DNA of 64,000 bases from the NCBI GenBank assembly GCA_023974075.1, contig CM043808.1, positions 25,427,578 to 25,491,577 on the forward strand, read 5' to 3'. The translations under genes and the position numbers were made by a program. The notes beneath the pieces are model-generated. The model worked only from the letters and a program-made list of their open reading frames with translations. It had not been told where the DNA came from and ran no database searches. Position 1 is the stretch's first letter; the number at the start of each line of letters is the position of its first letter. Below are positions 35,596 to 49,761 of this stretch, one piece after another. This DNA comes from Chaenocephalus aceratus (taxonomy: Eukaryota > Chordata > Actinopteri > Perciformes > Channichthyidae).

Positions 35596-38060
35596 ATAAC
35601 TTATAATCACAACGGCAACAGTTTGCAGAGCTGTGCTTCGTTGACATAATTCCAGCCATGCGTCACGCCTCTTTTAAACATCACTGTTGGCTGAAATCGA
35701 CTCCGGAGAATACATCGGTTATAGCTCCTCCAGAGAGACTCCTCGCCGTGGAGGTTTAATACTTTGCTGTTATCAGATGACAAATGTAATACATTTATTG
35801 CAACTTCAATTGATAATTTTATTACAAACAATAAAAACGACAATGAACCCATCTCTTGTTCTCTGCTGTGGGAATCATTAAAAGCCTACCAACGGGGCCA
35901 AATCATCTCTTATTCTGCGCAGTTAAATAAAACTCGTTCTGCCAAAATTAATGATATATCGTGCAAGATAAAAAAAAATAGATCCGCAATTAGCCATTTG
36001 TCTCTCTCCCAATTTACACAAAGATCGAGTTGAATTACAGACGGAATTTGATCTCATAACTACTGATGCAGAGCGCCTTCTTTTACGCTCACGTTCAATT
36101 ATGAGCAAGGTGATAAGGCGAGCTGCCTTTTGGCCCACCAATTGCATCGTCAGGCAGCCTCACGTTTACTCCTCCAGATAAAAGATTCATCAGGCACGGT
36201 GCATACCGATCCTAGTACCATTAACTCAGTCTTTGGCTCATTCTATTCTTCTCTATACAAGTCTGAATCACCGTCCGACACTTCTGAGATGGGCGCTTTC
36301 TTTGACAATCTCAATTTCCCTACTATAGGTCCTGGTGTTTCAAAAGAACTTGATTCTCCATTAACCTCAGATGAGATCTCCCTCGCTATAAATAACATGC
36401 AAAATAAAAAGCTCCTGGCCCTATTTACTATTTACTTACTGTACTGAGTACATTTGGGCTGGGTCATATATTTATTTCATGGATACGCCTTCTTTATACA
36501 TCCCCACAAGCTAGTATTTCAACTAATGGCATTCAATCTCCTTATATTACTTTATCCAGAGGAACCCGTCAGGGATGTCCACTATCTCCTTTGCTTTTTG
36601 CGTTAGCCATAGAGCCTTTGTCAATATATCTGAGGACCTCAACCACTTTCACTGGGATATCGCGGCTGGGGATGGAATTTAAATTGTCCCTGTACGCGGA
36701 TGATTTATTGTTGTATGTCTCAAGCTCCAGTAACTCTATACCAGCAATTGTATCTTTTCTTTACGAAATGTGGTTCATTCTCAGGTTACAAAGTGAATAT
36801 TTCCAAAAGCGAATGTTATCCTGTTAACACTCTGGCATCACAATTGAACCAGTCCGATGTCCCCTTCAGATTGAGCCCCTCTGGCTTTATGTATCTAGGT
36901 ATCAATGTAACAAGAACACTAAGTTCCCTTTTCGCTGCCAATATCTCCCCTTTAATGTCTAAAATCAAGTCAGACCTTCAAGGATGGAAGAGTTTACCTC
37001 TGTCGCTTATGGGTAAAATTAACACGGTTAAAATGAACATTCTTCCTAAGTACCTATTTATTTTCCAATGTCTCCCCCTATTGCTACGTAAACATTTTTT
37101 AAGACTCTTGATCAGGTTATTTCTGGCTTTTTATGGAATGGAAAGGCACCCATAAGTAAATCTACTACTACTACCAATTTAGGAGGCATTTTAAGTTTAC
37201 ATCTGCATCCACTTTAGCTCCCTTATTGGGAAACCATTTATTCCGACCTGCCTTAGCCGACCCCACTTTCTCTGTATGGCATGAGAAGGGCCTGAGGACT
37301 TTTAGAGAGCTTTATAAGGATAATACCTTTCGTAGTTTTACTGATATATCAAGGGAATTTGAACTCCCAACATCTCACCTTTTTCGTTATTTCCAAATTA
37401 GACACTGTACCAAATCCCTGTTTCCATCCTTTCTCTCTCTACCCCCTAATCAAATATGGGATGAGTTCCTTTGTTCCGATCCCCTTCAAAAGTCACTTAT
37501 TTCAAAAATATATAACAAACTCCTGACCGATGACAGCTCACACACATACCACTAACATCAAGGCTGCCTGGGAGGCTGAGCTAGGTGTGAGCTTGGGTGA
37601 TCACTGGTCGGACACGGCTCTTAACAGGATTCATACGAGTTCATCCTGTGCTCGTCTCACTCTCATACAGTTCAAGGTGCTGTACAGGGTTCATTTCTCA
37701 AAGGCACGATTGTCACAAATATATCCCACTGTTATTGACATCTGTGACAAATGTCAAGCCTCTCCCTGCAACCTATCCCATATGTTCTTCTCCTTCCCAT
37801 TAGGGTTTTCCTTTTGGCAGAAGTTTTGAGGATATCTCAAAAATACTCACGGTGAAAGTCTGTCCCCATATTGCCATATTTGGGTGCCCAGAAGATTACA
37901 ACAGATACAACTCGGGGCAATTTGATATTCTGGTATTTACTTCGTTATTGGCAAGACGACTTCTTCACTGGAAATCCAAAAAAGCAGTACATACTACATT
38001 TAAATATATGTGATTTGGAATGGAGAATCAGTTAGGACCTCCCCATAACCATAGAAAACA
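35596..38060 (+). mobile_element. L1-like LINE ORF2 remnant, copy 2
   Basis: Duplicate of 20925-23390 with the same frame breaks. One extra single-base deletion in a poly-A run near 36410 shifts the frame after NNMQNKK. Motifs RQGCPLSPLLF and YADDLLLY are present. Confidence 0.85.
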
Positions 38061-38145
38061 CAACTATAGATGAAAAAAATCTCCAATATTCCCAAGTAAA
38101 TACTATAAGTGTGAATTATTTTTAAATATTTTATTAGGACTTTGT

Positions 38146-39496
38146 TTAGGAGCGCATTATAATGATTGGTCCCGAAGTCACGCTTTTGAAACCAGGGTCA
38201 TCTGAAACGGCAAGTTTTTGACCTGTGGGAGAAAAAAGAAAATATATATATATCTTAGCCACTTTATTCAAAAGCCATCGTCACATTTGATAATTTGAGC
38301 CAACACGTGTAAACCTTATTGTACATTACTGGATAATGAAATCAGCATGTATGAGCGCATACCCTTCATCGTGTTGTCCTGGTCTGAACAGTGCACATCC
38401 AATGGATTTCTAACATCACAGATGACCACCTCACAGTGGACAAAGACCTACAAGATATGAACAGATTTAAGGGTTGTTATAGACAGCATACTTTTGTTTT
38501 CCAAAATCTGAACATCAAAAAATAAAAAAAAGACCATTTATTCTTATGACTGATAGTACCTGACGGTTCAAGTTATCCTTGTCTTCAGCAAAGGCAAACA
38601 TAGGGACCTCAAACCGCTTGAAGTTGGAAGGATTATGAACTCTGCCCTGAGGCACAACAGAGTGGAAGATCACTGGGTGCGGGTCCCTTGAGTTTGCACA
38701 ACTGATGGAGAAAAAATATATATTTTATTTGGGTAAAGATGTCCTAAAGTCTGCAACATTAGCACCCTATTATTTTTAAACCATCCCTTTTTTACAGTTT
38801 GACAAACAGTTTATTGGGACAAGAAAAAAAAATATATACACAAGTTACCCGTTAACAATGAGGTCCCATTGAGGGAGGGACATCTTGTCCTCCTCCAGCG
38901 TCGCCCAGCAGTGCGCCAGCTCAAGAGATACTTTAGGGTTGTAAGATCCCATCAGTTCCACCTCGAAATACAGCGGCTGTTGTAGGTACTTTGTGATGGG
39001 ATCGTCCTCTACGCGGTGAAACGCACTGTAGGAGTCATCTGAAGTGAAGCAGAACATGTTGGCCCGAATTATTAAGGATTCAGACAGGAATAGAAACATT
39101 AAGGTACATAATGCAGAAGAGTTTAACTTGGATGTAGTCAACATCCCAGGTGCCAACTCAGTTCATTGGTTTAAAGAATAACTTTATGAAAAAAAAAAAC
39201 ATTCCAATTACTTAAAGTAACTAGATTCATATGAACTGTCTCCAAGTTACCCAAAATCCTGCATTTTGATAGAAAGTGTTATCCTGTCTCTTTGCATTAA
39301 GCTTTTTCAACGTGTTGACATAACTCTTATTTCCCCCAGTTTCTAGCTTTGGGAGGACTTCAAAGACTTCAAAAATAAATCTAATCCTTGGCAAGCATGC
39401 GAGAAAAAGAAATAAAAACACACAAGGCCTGAAGAACTTTCTTTACCCAGAGCAACTCTCATTTCAACCTGCATCTCGCCTCGTGCATCGTCAGCG
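38146..39496 (-). pseudogene. Second ZP-domain gene, last five exons only, copy 2
   Basis: Exons 39447-39496 (5' cut), 38849-39038, 38560-38701, 38363-38447, 38146-38222. Near-identical to 23476-24826, with the same truncation by the transposon end and the same intact splice sites. The truncation therefore predates the duplication of the spacer. Confidence 0.85.
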
Positions 39497-39608
39497 TACC
39501 ATGGAGATCTAGCCTGCTAAAAAGAGAACCAGCATCGTAGGACCGGAAACCCTGAGTTTTCCCTGAAGTTAGCCGGCTAAGCGAAAATCCTGCTTCGTAG
39601 TACAGGCC
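39497..39608. mobile_element. DNA transposon right end, solo, copy 2
   Basis: Duplicate of 24827-24938. Confidence 0.85.
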
Positions 39609-41149
<1,541 letters not shown>

Positions 41150-41405
41150 TTTGAAGCCAAGTCTTGACATATACCTCTGGTCTGAACTTGTTCAGTGGAG
41201 GGCCAACACACTAGATGAAAACCATGGCTGACATGCTTTTTACCTCTAGGGAGATTCTAGTTGCGGTTAAAATGTTCATCTGACTAAACCCACGTTCACA
41301 CTCAGCTGTGGAGATGACCAGAGTGTTCACTGCTTGAAGGAGGGGTTTCAGCTCTTCTGGTGCTGGTGGTATCACTTCATCAACAGTTTTGAGTCTTACC
41401 AGCTA
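41150..41405 (-). pseudogene. hAT-type transposase C-terminus (KIAA1586-like), unit C
   Basis: Same degenerate block as in units A and B. Confidence 0.65.
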
Positions 41406-41531
41406 GCTAACACGAGAGAAAAACGTAGGTAAACTCCAAACTAAGTTGTCATTGCTGTTTATGTCCATAGATTCCACCTTTGGTGACTAAAGTAATGAGT
41501 AATGATGACTAAGATTACTGACTTGACTTAC

Positions 41532-41604
41532 CTGAAATGTTATTTTTAGTATTTTTAAATATGAAGTCCTTCAGATCGCGTTGTCCTCCTGGTCGCTTGG
41601 CCAT
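41532..41604 (-). pseudogene. KIAA1586-like hAT first coding exon, unit C
   Basis: Same as 26882-26954. An empty site for the unit-A hAT lies next to it. Confidence 0.5.
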
Positions 41605-42408
41605 TGTGATGACCGTTACCTGCGCTTCTGGCATCGATCAAACGGGCACATCACGGCGCCCTCTAGGGCACTCTCAGTGTAGCGTCAGTGACTTAGTAAA
41701 AATGTCATTGCGTGTGTGCGTGCTTCCTCGCCCACAGTATTTTACTCAAAATGCGCAAAATTAATGTTGAAATAGCAGTAATACCAGTGCCATGTTCATT
41801 GATAAAATTACATAAGGGATGGAAAGGGGGAATGGCAGTTTTGGAAGGGGATGATTTTGACCGTTTTTATTTCAGGGGGGGATGCCATCCCGCCTCAACT
41901 CGAGTACTGCTAGTACAGACATCGCCAACAATTGAACAAAGAGTACCTGGACTGTAAGGAGATACACTTTGTATACAGTTGTTCTGCACATTTGAAGTTC
42001 TAGTTTTTAAACTGAGTGAACATTTGCAAGTATTTGAGGGTTGTCTTGCTCCATTGGCTGTGAATTCTGTTAAGGTTTGTTGTGTTCCCTAAAAGCAGAA
42101 GTGACTACATGCAACAACAAAAAAAACGCCCAATCATGTTTTAGTGCGTCTCAAGTAGGCGGGGCAATAATAACTTCAGAACGTCTTTCATTTAGCGCCT
42201 ACATAAACTTAACATTTTTAGTTGTTTATTATATAGGATATCATTGCTACATATGTTGATGCTTCTCTGCATTTTCTTGAAATTATGAGGGTACTGGTTG
42301 ACACAGAACCTGCTTTTATTAATATGTCCCTTAAAATTGACCACAGAAGATGCAATACATTGATAAAAGCGACTATATAAATAAATGTGGCTATTTTTTT
42401 TAAATTCG

Positions 42409-42414
42409 TTTATT
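42409..42414 (-). promoter_or_regulatory. Polyadenylation signal of ZPAX copy C
   Basis: AATAAA on the minus strand at the conserved distance after the stop. Confidence 0.7.
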
Positions 42415-42568
42415 TTTTTCACAATACACGAGTCGTTACTGTCATCCATCAATATAAAAGGCAGTACAGTACATTCATTGATAAAACTGTTTCCCTGGTC
42501 CCAAACAAAACAATGAACACAATTACATAAGGTGCAAATGACAAAATGTAAACACTTGTAGAACATAT

Positions 42569-45500
42569 TCAAAGGTTAGACAGAAGAATTGCCCCAGAGG
42601 AGATCTGCCTTTGGCGTGTTGAGTCGTTGCTTCTTCGCTCTGCAAAACAAGTAAAGATTACCAACTGCACATCCAGATCGACTACATTTGTTCAGACTCG
42701 GTCACTTACCCTTTTTTACACCTGCAGGTCTTGAGTAGCTCTGATCTGAAGGATGCACACACTGGCCTCTGCAGGAAGCATCAGCCTGGCTGCCTGTGTC
42801 ACAAATCACTGCATCACAGTGGACATAGATCTGTGGACAGACAGGATGATTTATTGCACATGGCTACATGCAGCAGTGGCCAAAAGACTCCAGATTTGGA
42901 TTTACAAGTCTTACCTGGTCTTTCAGAACCTCGTCATCTTTAGTGAAAGTGAACATCTTTACAGAGAAGCGCTTGATGTGGGAGGGGACTAAAAGTCTGG
43001 AGTCACTCACAACGGGATGGAAAATTGTTGCATAGCTGTCATTGCGATTCTCACAGCTAGTAAAGGAATTCGAAAGTTAATAAAGCAGCAGTTAAACAAA
43101 TGAAATGAGTAGTTAGTAGTTAGTTTTGCACAACATTACCTGTCCACAATGATGTCCCAGCTTGGCAGAGATGTCCTATCTTCATAAAGGGTTGCCCAAC
43201 AGTTCTCAGCAATGAGTTCCAAGTGTGGGTCGGTAGAATGCATCAGCTCCACCTCAAAATACAGAGGCTGCTGCAGATATTTCACCACTGGATAATCCTC
43301 TGCTTGGTAGAAGAGCTCGTAGGATGGATCTGCAGGAGAAGAGTCCCGTTAGAAAGAGGCCTGGACATTTACATGTCATTTCAAACCTTTATTTAATCAG
43401 ATTGGTCCCTTGAGATCATAGATCTCTTTTTCAACGGAGACCTGCAAACAGTGTTTTGTATGCATGAACAAGATGTTGTAAAATTCCACCATGCCTTGGG
43501 AAAGCCTCATCTGCACCATCAGCTGCCCAGTGCCGATCTCTGCAGCGGGCTCATAGGTTCTTGGTTTAGCGCTGAAGGCAACAGTCTGAGTCTCATTGAC
43601 CACATAGAAGCAGGAAATGGTTTGCCTAATAGGGGAAAAAATAATTAAAAATGCATACATTGAAGGTGTTCATCTCCAATTATACAGAATCAAATATTTT
43701 ACCTGTAATCAGGATCAACTGGTGATGTGTTGGCTGCTCCTTTGGCGTTGTTGTAAGACAGGCGGATCTCATTTTCATACATCATGTAGTTGTCAAAGAA
43801 CTATTTAACAACAAAAACGCATTAACATTTGACAAAAAACCCTTTTGATATTTAAATGCGATTCACACTCACCGTTCTGGTGGTTCCACAGGTATCCACA
43901 CTGAAGGAGAAATATGCAACGCGATCGTCGCTGAACTGTGGTGTGCAGGATTGGTCCTTTAGCGTCAGCTGACTTGGCTTCAGATTACGAGTCGATTCAA
44001 CCTTCACAGCCACAGCGGTCATTGTGCCATTGGGGTGGCACTCTGGAGGAAGAAGCAGGCAATGTGTAAAGCAACACAAATCCATCAATTAAAGCAGCAA
44101 ATATACTTGCATGTTCCATCTTACCTGTTGCTTTCAAGGGGAAGTAGCAAGCCAGATAAATATCAGCAAGCACCCAGTCGTTTGCACGATCCAACAGAAG
44201 CAGGTCAATTCTGGATTTGACTGATTCTGCAGTGAGCAGCTGTGGAAAAGAAAGTAAAGTTAGCCAATGCAGAAGATCTATGGTGGGATTTTGTAGTTTT
44301 GACATACCTCGAAAACAGCGTCCTTGGCAGTGTATGGCAGAATGAGGCTGAGGTGTGTGCCGTTCTCATAGAAATTGTAGTCTTCAGCCATCTCAGCAGT
44401 CAGCTCTCGAGGTCCAACGATAGCCTTGAAATTAGAGCCGTGACTCCCGAACTTCACGCTGATGTAAAACTGGTTCTGGTCACAGGTGCCAGCCATGATG
44501 GGTAGCACTAGAGCAGCAAAACATGCATTATCCATTTGATTGTGTAGCTTTTACTCTAATATGTTTTATTTAATTTTAGAAAACACAATTTGCATGAAGA
44601 TATTGTCAAAAGCAAATTCAATATGATCTCACCAACATCCTGCAGAGAGGCCCGCAGGTCGACCGGGAGAGCAAAAGGAGTTTCTTCAGGCAGGACGATC
44701 AACCCAAAGATCAGAGGGAGGCAGTAGGATGTAACCAAGCGCTCAGGATTCTGCAACAAATGAAATAAAAGCTAAGCAACACTGAAAATATGTTGGTACA
44801 AAGTGATATTTTGAATCTATAATGTCATACATGTTTTAAGACAACATCGGCATCAAAGGGCACTTGAAGAGAGAAGCTCTTGGAGCCATTAGCCAAGCTG
44901 TGTTCCTGGACTGTGAAGCCTTTGGCATTGCTCTCCTCAACAGTGAGGACCCCGGTGGAGAAGGTGATGTTCCTCAGCTCAACGTCATGGAGCAAGGTTC
45001 CCAATAGAACGCTGAACACCCGAGTCTCTGGGACAGTGTCTGAGGAACAGAAAGTGGCAGGTTTACAACTTCTAAACCAGCCTCAACATTGATAGAGAAA
45101 AATTTAGTAGTTGGATTGAGTGCTATTTAAAAAAACAAAAAAGTGCCCTTTGTAAGCTAAAGTAGATTTTGTACTTGGCTTCAAATCCCATCCAAACACA
45201 CCATTTTGCAAAAACTGAAGACTTTATTTAATGGGTTTAGCAGTCTTTAGGATATATCGGAGCAAGTCCGAGTTCAAATGTCCTTTTTTTCATACCTACT
45301 AGAAAATGTGACTTACCATCCTGGATTTGGGGAGATTGCGGCATCAGAGGGGTCATGATGGGGAACAAAACCTTGTATCTGGTATCATCTTGGGTGTCAT
45401 CTTCTCTCCACAGTACCTCAAGCATGGGCTCCACAAAGTAGGTGATGTGGTACTGGTAATCTGGGGCATGGCTCTGCAATAATTCATGATATTTCAATAA

Positions 45501-47557
45501 AACATGCAAATGCACTAGTGACTCTTGCATTTCTAATCTAGAGATTTCCCCAACCTTGTAGTAACCATCAGGCGAGCCCACTGGGATCTCGACGACGATG
45601 TGGAAGTCTGTGGTGCTCAGTGTGTACCCCCGTGCGGCCATCTGAGATCTATCAAGCCTCTGCCCGTTGATTCCCATGTGCATTTCTGAGACTGTAATTC
45701 TGCCGTCCAACAGAGGAGTCACACGGCGAGGTACGTGCCAAGAGATCATATCCTCGGTGAAGAGGACGCCACCTGTTAATGACAAAATGGAGCTGTTGAG
45801 GTTAACTGTGCAACATCTAAGCTTACTGTGAATGCAATATGTTGCTCAGGACTCACCTTTGGGACAAGCAGCTGCCAAGTTCACTACATTCAGACCCTGT
45901 GGTGCCATGTAGTAGGCGCTCACCCTGAAAACTTCCATGGGGACTCCAGCCACCTAAAGAGAGGAGCGGTTTAATATAATTGACAAGGAGGGAAAGGAAA
46001 GAAACACTGTATAGGAGTGTGTTGCTTACATCCTCTGAATAAGTCTCTGCTGTATTGTACGGGCTTCGCATAACCAGACGACTAGAGGTAGTTTTGGCAG
46101 CGTAGCCGGCTTGTTCAGCCTCTTGCAACACCATGGCCACTGGTTCTGGGGTGTAAAACGTCATCTTCCAGATACCTTGTGATGCACCAGAGGCCTACAG
46201 GAAAGAACAAATAATGAAATCCTCATTGGTGTAGGGAGGAATTAAACTGTAGTATCTGAACAGTTTAATTCAACATACTTCAAGATTGGCGTTGAGCTTC
46301 TCGTCTTTACCATCCCGAGTCTGACCCTTAGCTTCAGCATCAAGGTTAGCCATGTGGTGGGAAACCTAAAACAGAAAATGGTGGTTTTAGCATTCGTTTC
46401 CATACACACAAGATGGTGGACTCATCAATATAAAGATGACCTACTTCCATGTAGTTCCTGTCGCAGAGGATCTCCCTGGAGGCCCAGCGAGTGTAGCTGC
46501 AAGTCTGAGACACATCATGACTGACCACGTCTGATGGATTCTCGCCGTACATCTGAAGTCTCAAGCCAACGTTAAATGTAGCATCATCCTATAAATATAT
46601 AAAAAAAACTAAATTAAGTGAAACTCCCCAATATTCTTTGGTTCTAGCTTCTTTGTCATTTAAAATGTAATATCCTTGCCTTCAGGGACACATTTGAAGT
46701 CTAAATGGATATTTGTGTATGTAACAAACAAGTCAAGAAAGTACCTAGTAGATTAATAGAGGAATACAGTTTTGAGTGGAGCAGTGCTACTATTTTAGGG
46801 ATGTACCAAACAAAAAGGGAAATGTACTTTGGGTCTTTTAACGGTAAGGGGTTACAAATAAATTCAGGGAAACACAAAAATGGGAGCAACCATGCGTTTG
46901 TTGAGCCATTAATTCAGTCACTTGCGACAGAATTAGCACAGCTAAACTTGGTAGAAAATTACATTGAATGCTGTTAAACCACTTTAGCTCAAAACAAACC
47001 TTGTTGTCCACAAAGCAGCCCATCAGGGAGGTGTAGATTCTGGTGTTACCCCACGGGTCAGACTCCATGCTGTATCCACACTGAGCAGCCATGCTAGGTG
47101 TTAACAAAATGTGCTTGGTGCCATCTGAGGGGAGACAATAAGCTTTGTCAGGGACCCCTTTCCTCAGTGATGAACCAATCAGCTGCATTATTAGCAGTTA
47201 ATACTTACTGATAGCCTCCACCTCAAGCTGGTTTCCCACTGCTAAAGCCTTGTCCAACGACAGTCTCATTACATTTGCGGCACAGTCAGACCTTAACCCA
47301 CTGCCTGTTAAAAGAAAAGGCTTGTGAGGAGAATGTAAACCGACTTAATATGCCGTGTACAATTACTTAATGAGAATTGAAGCTTACTTGACTGCGAATT
47401 TAGCTTCACATTAGGCCTGGCTTGACACAAGATGATAGCTGCAGCCATCCATAACAAACTTGAACACATAAAACACATCATTTAGAGACAATTAAGTACA
47501 CACACATAGAAAGAAATTTACAAGAAATGTAACTTACATGTTCCCAAGCCTCAGCAT
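42569..47557 (-). CDS. zpax: ZPAX-like egg-coat ZP-domain glycoprotein, copy C (910 aa, 21 exons)
   Basis: Exons from the start: 47538-47557, 47388-47458, 47209-47304, 47000-47124, 46445-46588, 46279-46365, 46030-46194, 45857-45953, 45555-45772, 45317-45473, 44831-45039, 44633-44750, 44308-44507, 44125-44239, 43873-44042, 43703-43800, 43495-43625, 43140-43329, 42915-43056, 42722-42830, 42569-42639. All lengths match copy A and the frame is open. Exon 2 is unusual: five substitutions against A, B and D, all changing the residue (G18C, S22P, L24V, Y27N, L28S), around the signal cleavage site. Other changes include SHAPD in exon 10, SYCLPL in exon 12 and ADIYL in exon 14. Intron 9 (45474-45554, 81 nt) has no stop in frame, so its retention would add 27 residues. 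The exon-17 GC donor is kept. Confidence 0.8.
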
Positions 47558-47692
47558 GTTGCAGTTTGTAAGCAGTAAAACCAAAAAGAATACAGTCAGT
47601 ATCAGCGCTTGGCAATGTCCAGCACACCTTCCAACAAAAACACAAGTCTAAAAGGAAGGGGACTGGATGATTAACTGAGACATCAGCAGCTG

Positions 47693-47699
47693 CTTTATA
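47693..47699 (-). promoter_or_regulatory. TATA box of ZPAX copy C
   Basis: TATAAAG in the conserved context upstream of exon 1. Confidence 0.6.
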
Positions 47700-47744
47700 T
47701 TCCACTTAATGACAAAGCACAGGTGAGGCTTGTTAAGGATTCTC

Positions 47745-47772
47745 CACACACACACACGCACACGCACACACA
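47745..47772. repeat. Short interrupted CA microsatellite upstream of copy C
   Basis: CA repeat with two CG interruptions, much shorter than in A and B. Confidence 0.9.
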
Positions 47773-47951
47773 GAGGGTGAGCTGATGTATGCCTAGTTTA
47801 TTAAGAACATTATTGTTCAGCAGAAGTAGATTTGTATTTGATATTATACATATATTACTTTTTATATTTGAAGAAGCAACAAAATAATCCACAGTTAATA
47901 ATAAATTAAACGTTTCCTTAAAATCACATGTGCTTTTGATTTTTCAATCAA

Positions 47952-48182
47952 AGTGAGTCAGAAAAAGAAGAGCGAATATCATCAACATTTTTTTCAAAGT
48001 GCTTAACAAAGTCGCTTGACAGAAGGGAGGAGGGGGAAGGGGCTTTGGGGGGGTCCAAGAGGGTGGAAAAGATTGAAAATAGTTTTTTGGGATTGGAATA
48101 GGAAAATTGGATTATATCTTGAAAGAAAGTGCTTTTTGCCTGAGAGATCGAAGCAGAGAAAGAGGAGAGAAGAGCCTGATAG
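47952..48182 (-). mobile_element. L2 LINE fragment joined to the ZPAX promoter flank
   Basis: Matches 1444-1675 of the left-flank L2, including its junction with the DNA transposon. Its left edge at about 47945-47952 abuts sequence that in units A and B continues into the LINE at 14130. This edge is therefore a rearrangement breakpoint. Confidence 0.8.
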
Positions 48183-49031
48183 GTTAGGCCCTAATCCAAA
48201 ACATACACGCTCTCGCTAAACGGTAATACGAACCGGGTTATCAAGTGGATCATTCAAGCTAGCCGTGTCCTATCTAGTTAGGTGCGCGTTCACATGAAAG
48301 GGGTGGTATTTGGAGCATTCTACCAATCACAAACATGGAGAAGCGTACTGACAGCGCAGCGTCATACTTCCCGAATGAAAAGTCAACTATGATATTAGAC
48401 ATATGAAGAAGTTAAACTTTAAACATCCATGACTTAAACACTTTATCCAGGATAAAAGCCACATAGCTGCACCTGCAAGGTGAATACAGCTGCTATCAGA
48501 AAAGGTGTTTGAATGCGTACATTAACAGGTTTATGATATCACTGCCCCGTCTAAGACACGAGTGATCTGACTTTAATTACATTTTACTCGAGTGTTTCGT
48601 CAACTTAATGTGTTACTTAAAATAATACTTCTGCATACAGTATGTGACACTGTGAGTGTTGCACGGCCAGATACGGCTCAGCTGACTCAGATATGGAAAT
48701 ATATGATACATTATGAAGTGATATGCCGCGGACTGTACTTAATGTTACTCTGATCCGGTTACTTATGTTGTGGCAGATATTTAAGTAAGCTTTCTTAACG
48801 CTAATGTTATAATAGTCATATTGCTCTGAAGATGGGAGGTGATATTCTATTAATGTTCACGTTCACACAGTCGGTGAATTTTGCCGGCCGTCTTTCCTGC
48901 AACGGCAGCTTTTCTGTATTTCCTTTCTCCTGTAATATGACTTGATCGCTTTAAACTCCGCACACTGAGCTCTGATTGGTCAGCAGGTAGTGCTTTCACT
49001 GAGTTGAGCTCTTAGCCTGCAACCTAACCTG
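48183..49031. mobile_element. DNA transposon copy, same family as 1663-2817
   Basis: Aligns to the element after the L2 junction, with several internal deletions (for example near 48724, where about 30 bp are missing). No transposase. Confidence 0.75.
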
Positions 49032-49250
49032 GGGGGTATACTACGAATCTAGTTCAACCTATGCTGGATATGTTTTGAGTTATCCGGTTGACTTAATCCA
49101 AAACGAAGCCGCTCTCGCTAAACTGTCCTACAACGCTGGCTATCAACTCGTTCGCTCAAGCCAGCCGTGTCCTATCTAGTTAGGTGCGCGTTCACATGAA
49201 AGGGGTGGTATCTGGAACATTCGACCAATCACAAACATGGAGAAGCTACT
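49032..49250. mobile_element. DNA transposon left end with GGGGGGTATACTACGAA terminus
   Basis: A second copy of the same family starts at about 49032 and breaks off near 49250, where the next repeat begins. Confidence 0.7.
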
Positions 49251-49259
49251 GACAGAGCT

Positions 49260-49640
49260 TGAGGACGATCACGGGGTTTGTCAAACAGAGCACATGGTGT
49301 AGTCCAAACGATAGCTGGGGATTCTGGGTAGTGTAGTGTCTTCTGCCATCCTTTACTCTGAAAATATATTTGTTTCTCCGAATCGAAGGGGAAAAATACA
49401 AAAGCATTGCACACAATTTAAACGAACCAATGTTGTGTAATTAACAAGGATAATCTGGTGTTTTTTAGTCGATGAGTAGTGCAGATATCACTGTAAAATC
49501 AATCGACAGTAAGGGGAATACTTACTTCCGGGTGTACAATTCTCCGTTATCCAATGAGAGTGGACGCTCACATTGCCTTTCAGGGCAGTCGACACAAACG
49601 AATGCCGTGCTTCCGAGCGTCCATAGAAGCATATGGACAT
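49260..49640. repeat. Unclassified repeat family, copy in the C-D spacer
   Basis: Shares GATAGCTGGGGATTCTGGGT near 49309 and the stretch to CGAATGCCGTGCTTCCGAGC near 49600 with the inverse of 55765-56228. Part of it is also in the palindrome at 15915-16160. No coding capacity. Ends not resolved. Confidence 0.65.
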
Positions 49641-49761
49641 CCCGGAAAGCTGAAAATGGACGCTAAGGGCACCCCCCTTGCGTTGGAAATGGACTCAAAG
49701 CCCCCCCACCTTGCGTTGGAAAAAGCCGACACAGGGGACTTGACATAACGTCAACATAGGC
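49641..49761. other. Short tandem motif region
   Basis: Two imperfect copies of a segment containing CCTTGCGTTGGAAA (near 49675 and 49710) between the repeat above and the hAT. No gene. Confidence 0.4.
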
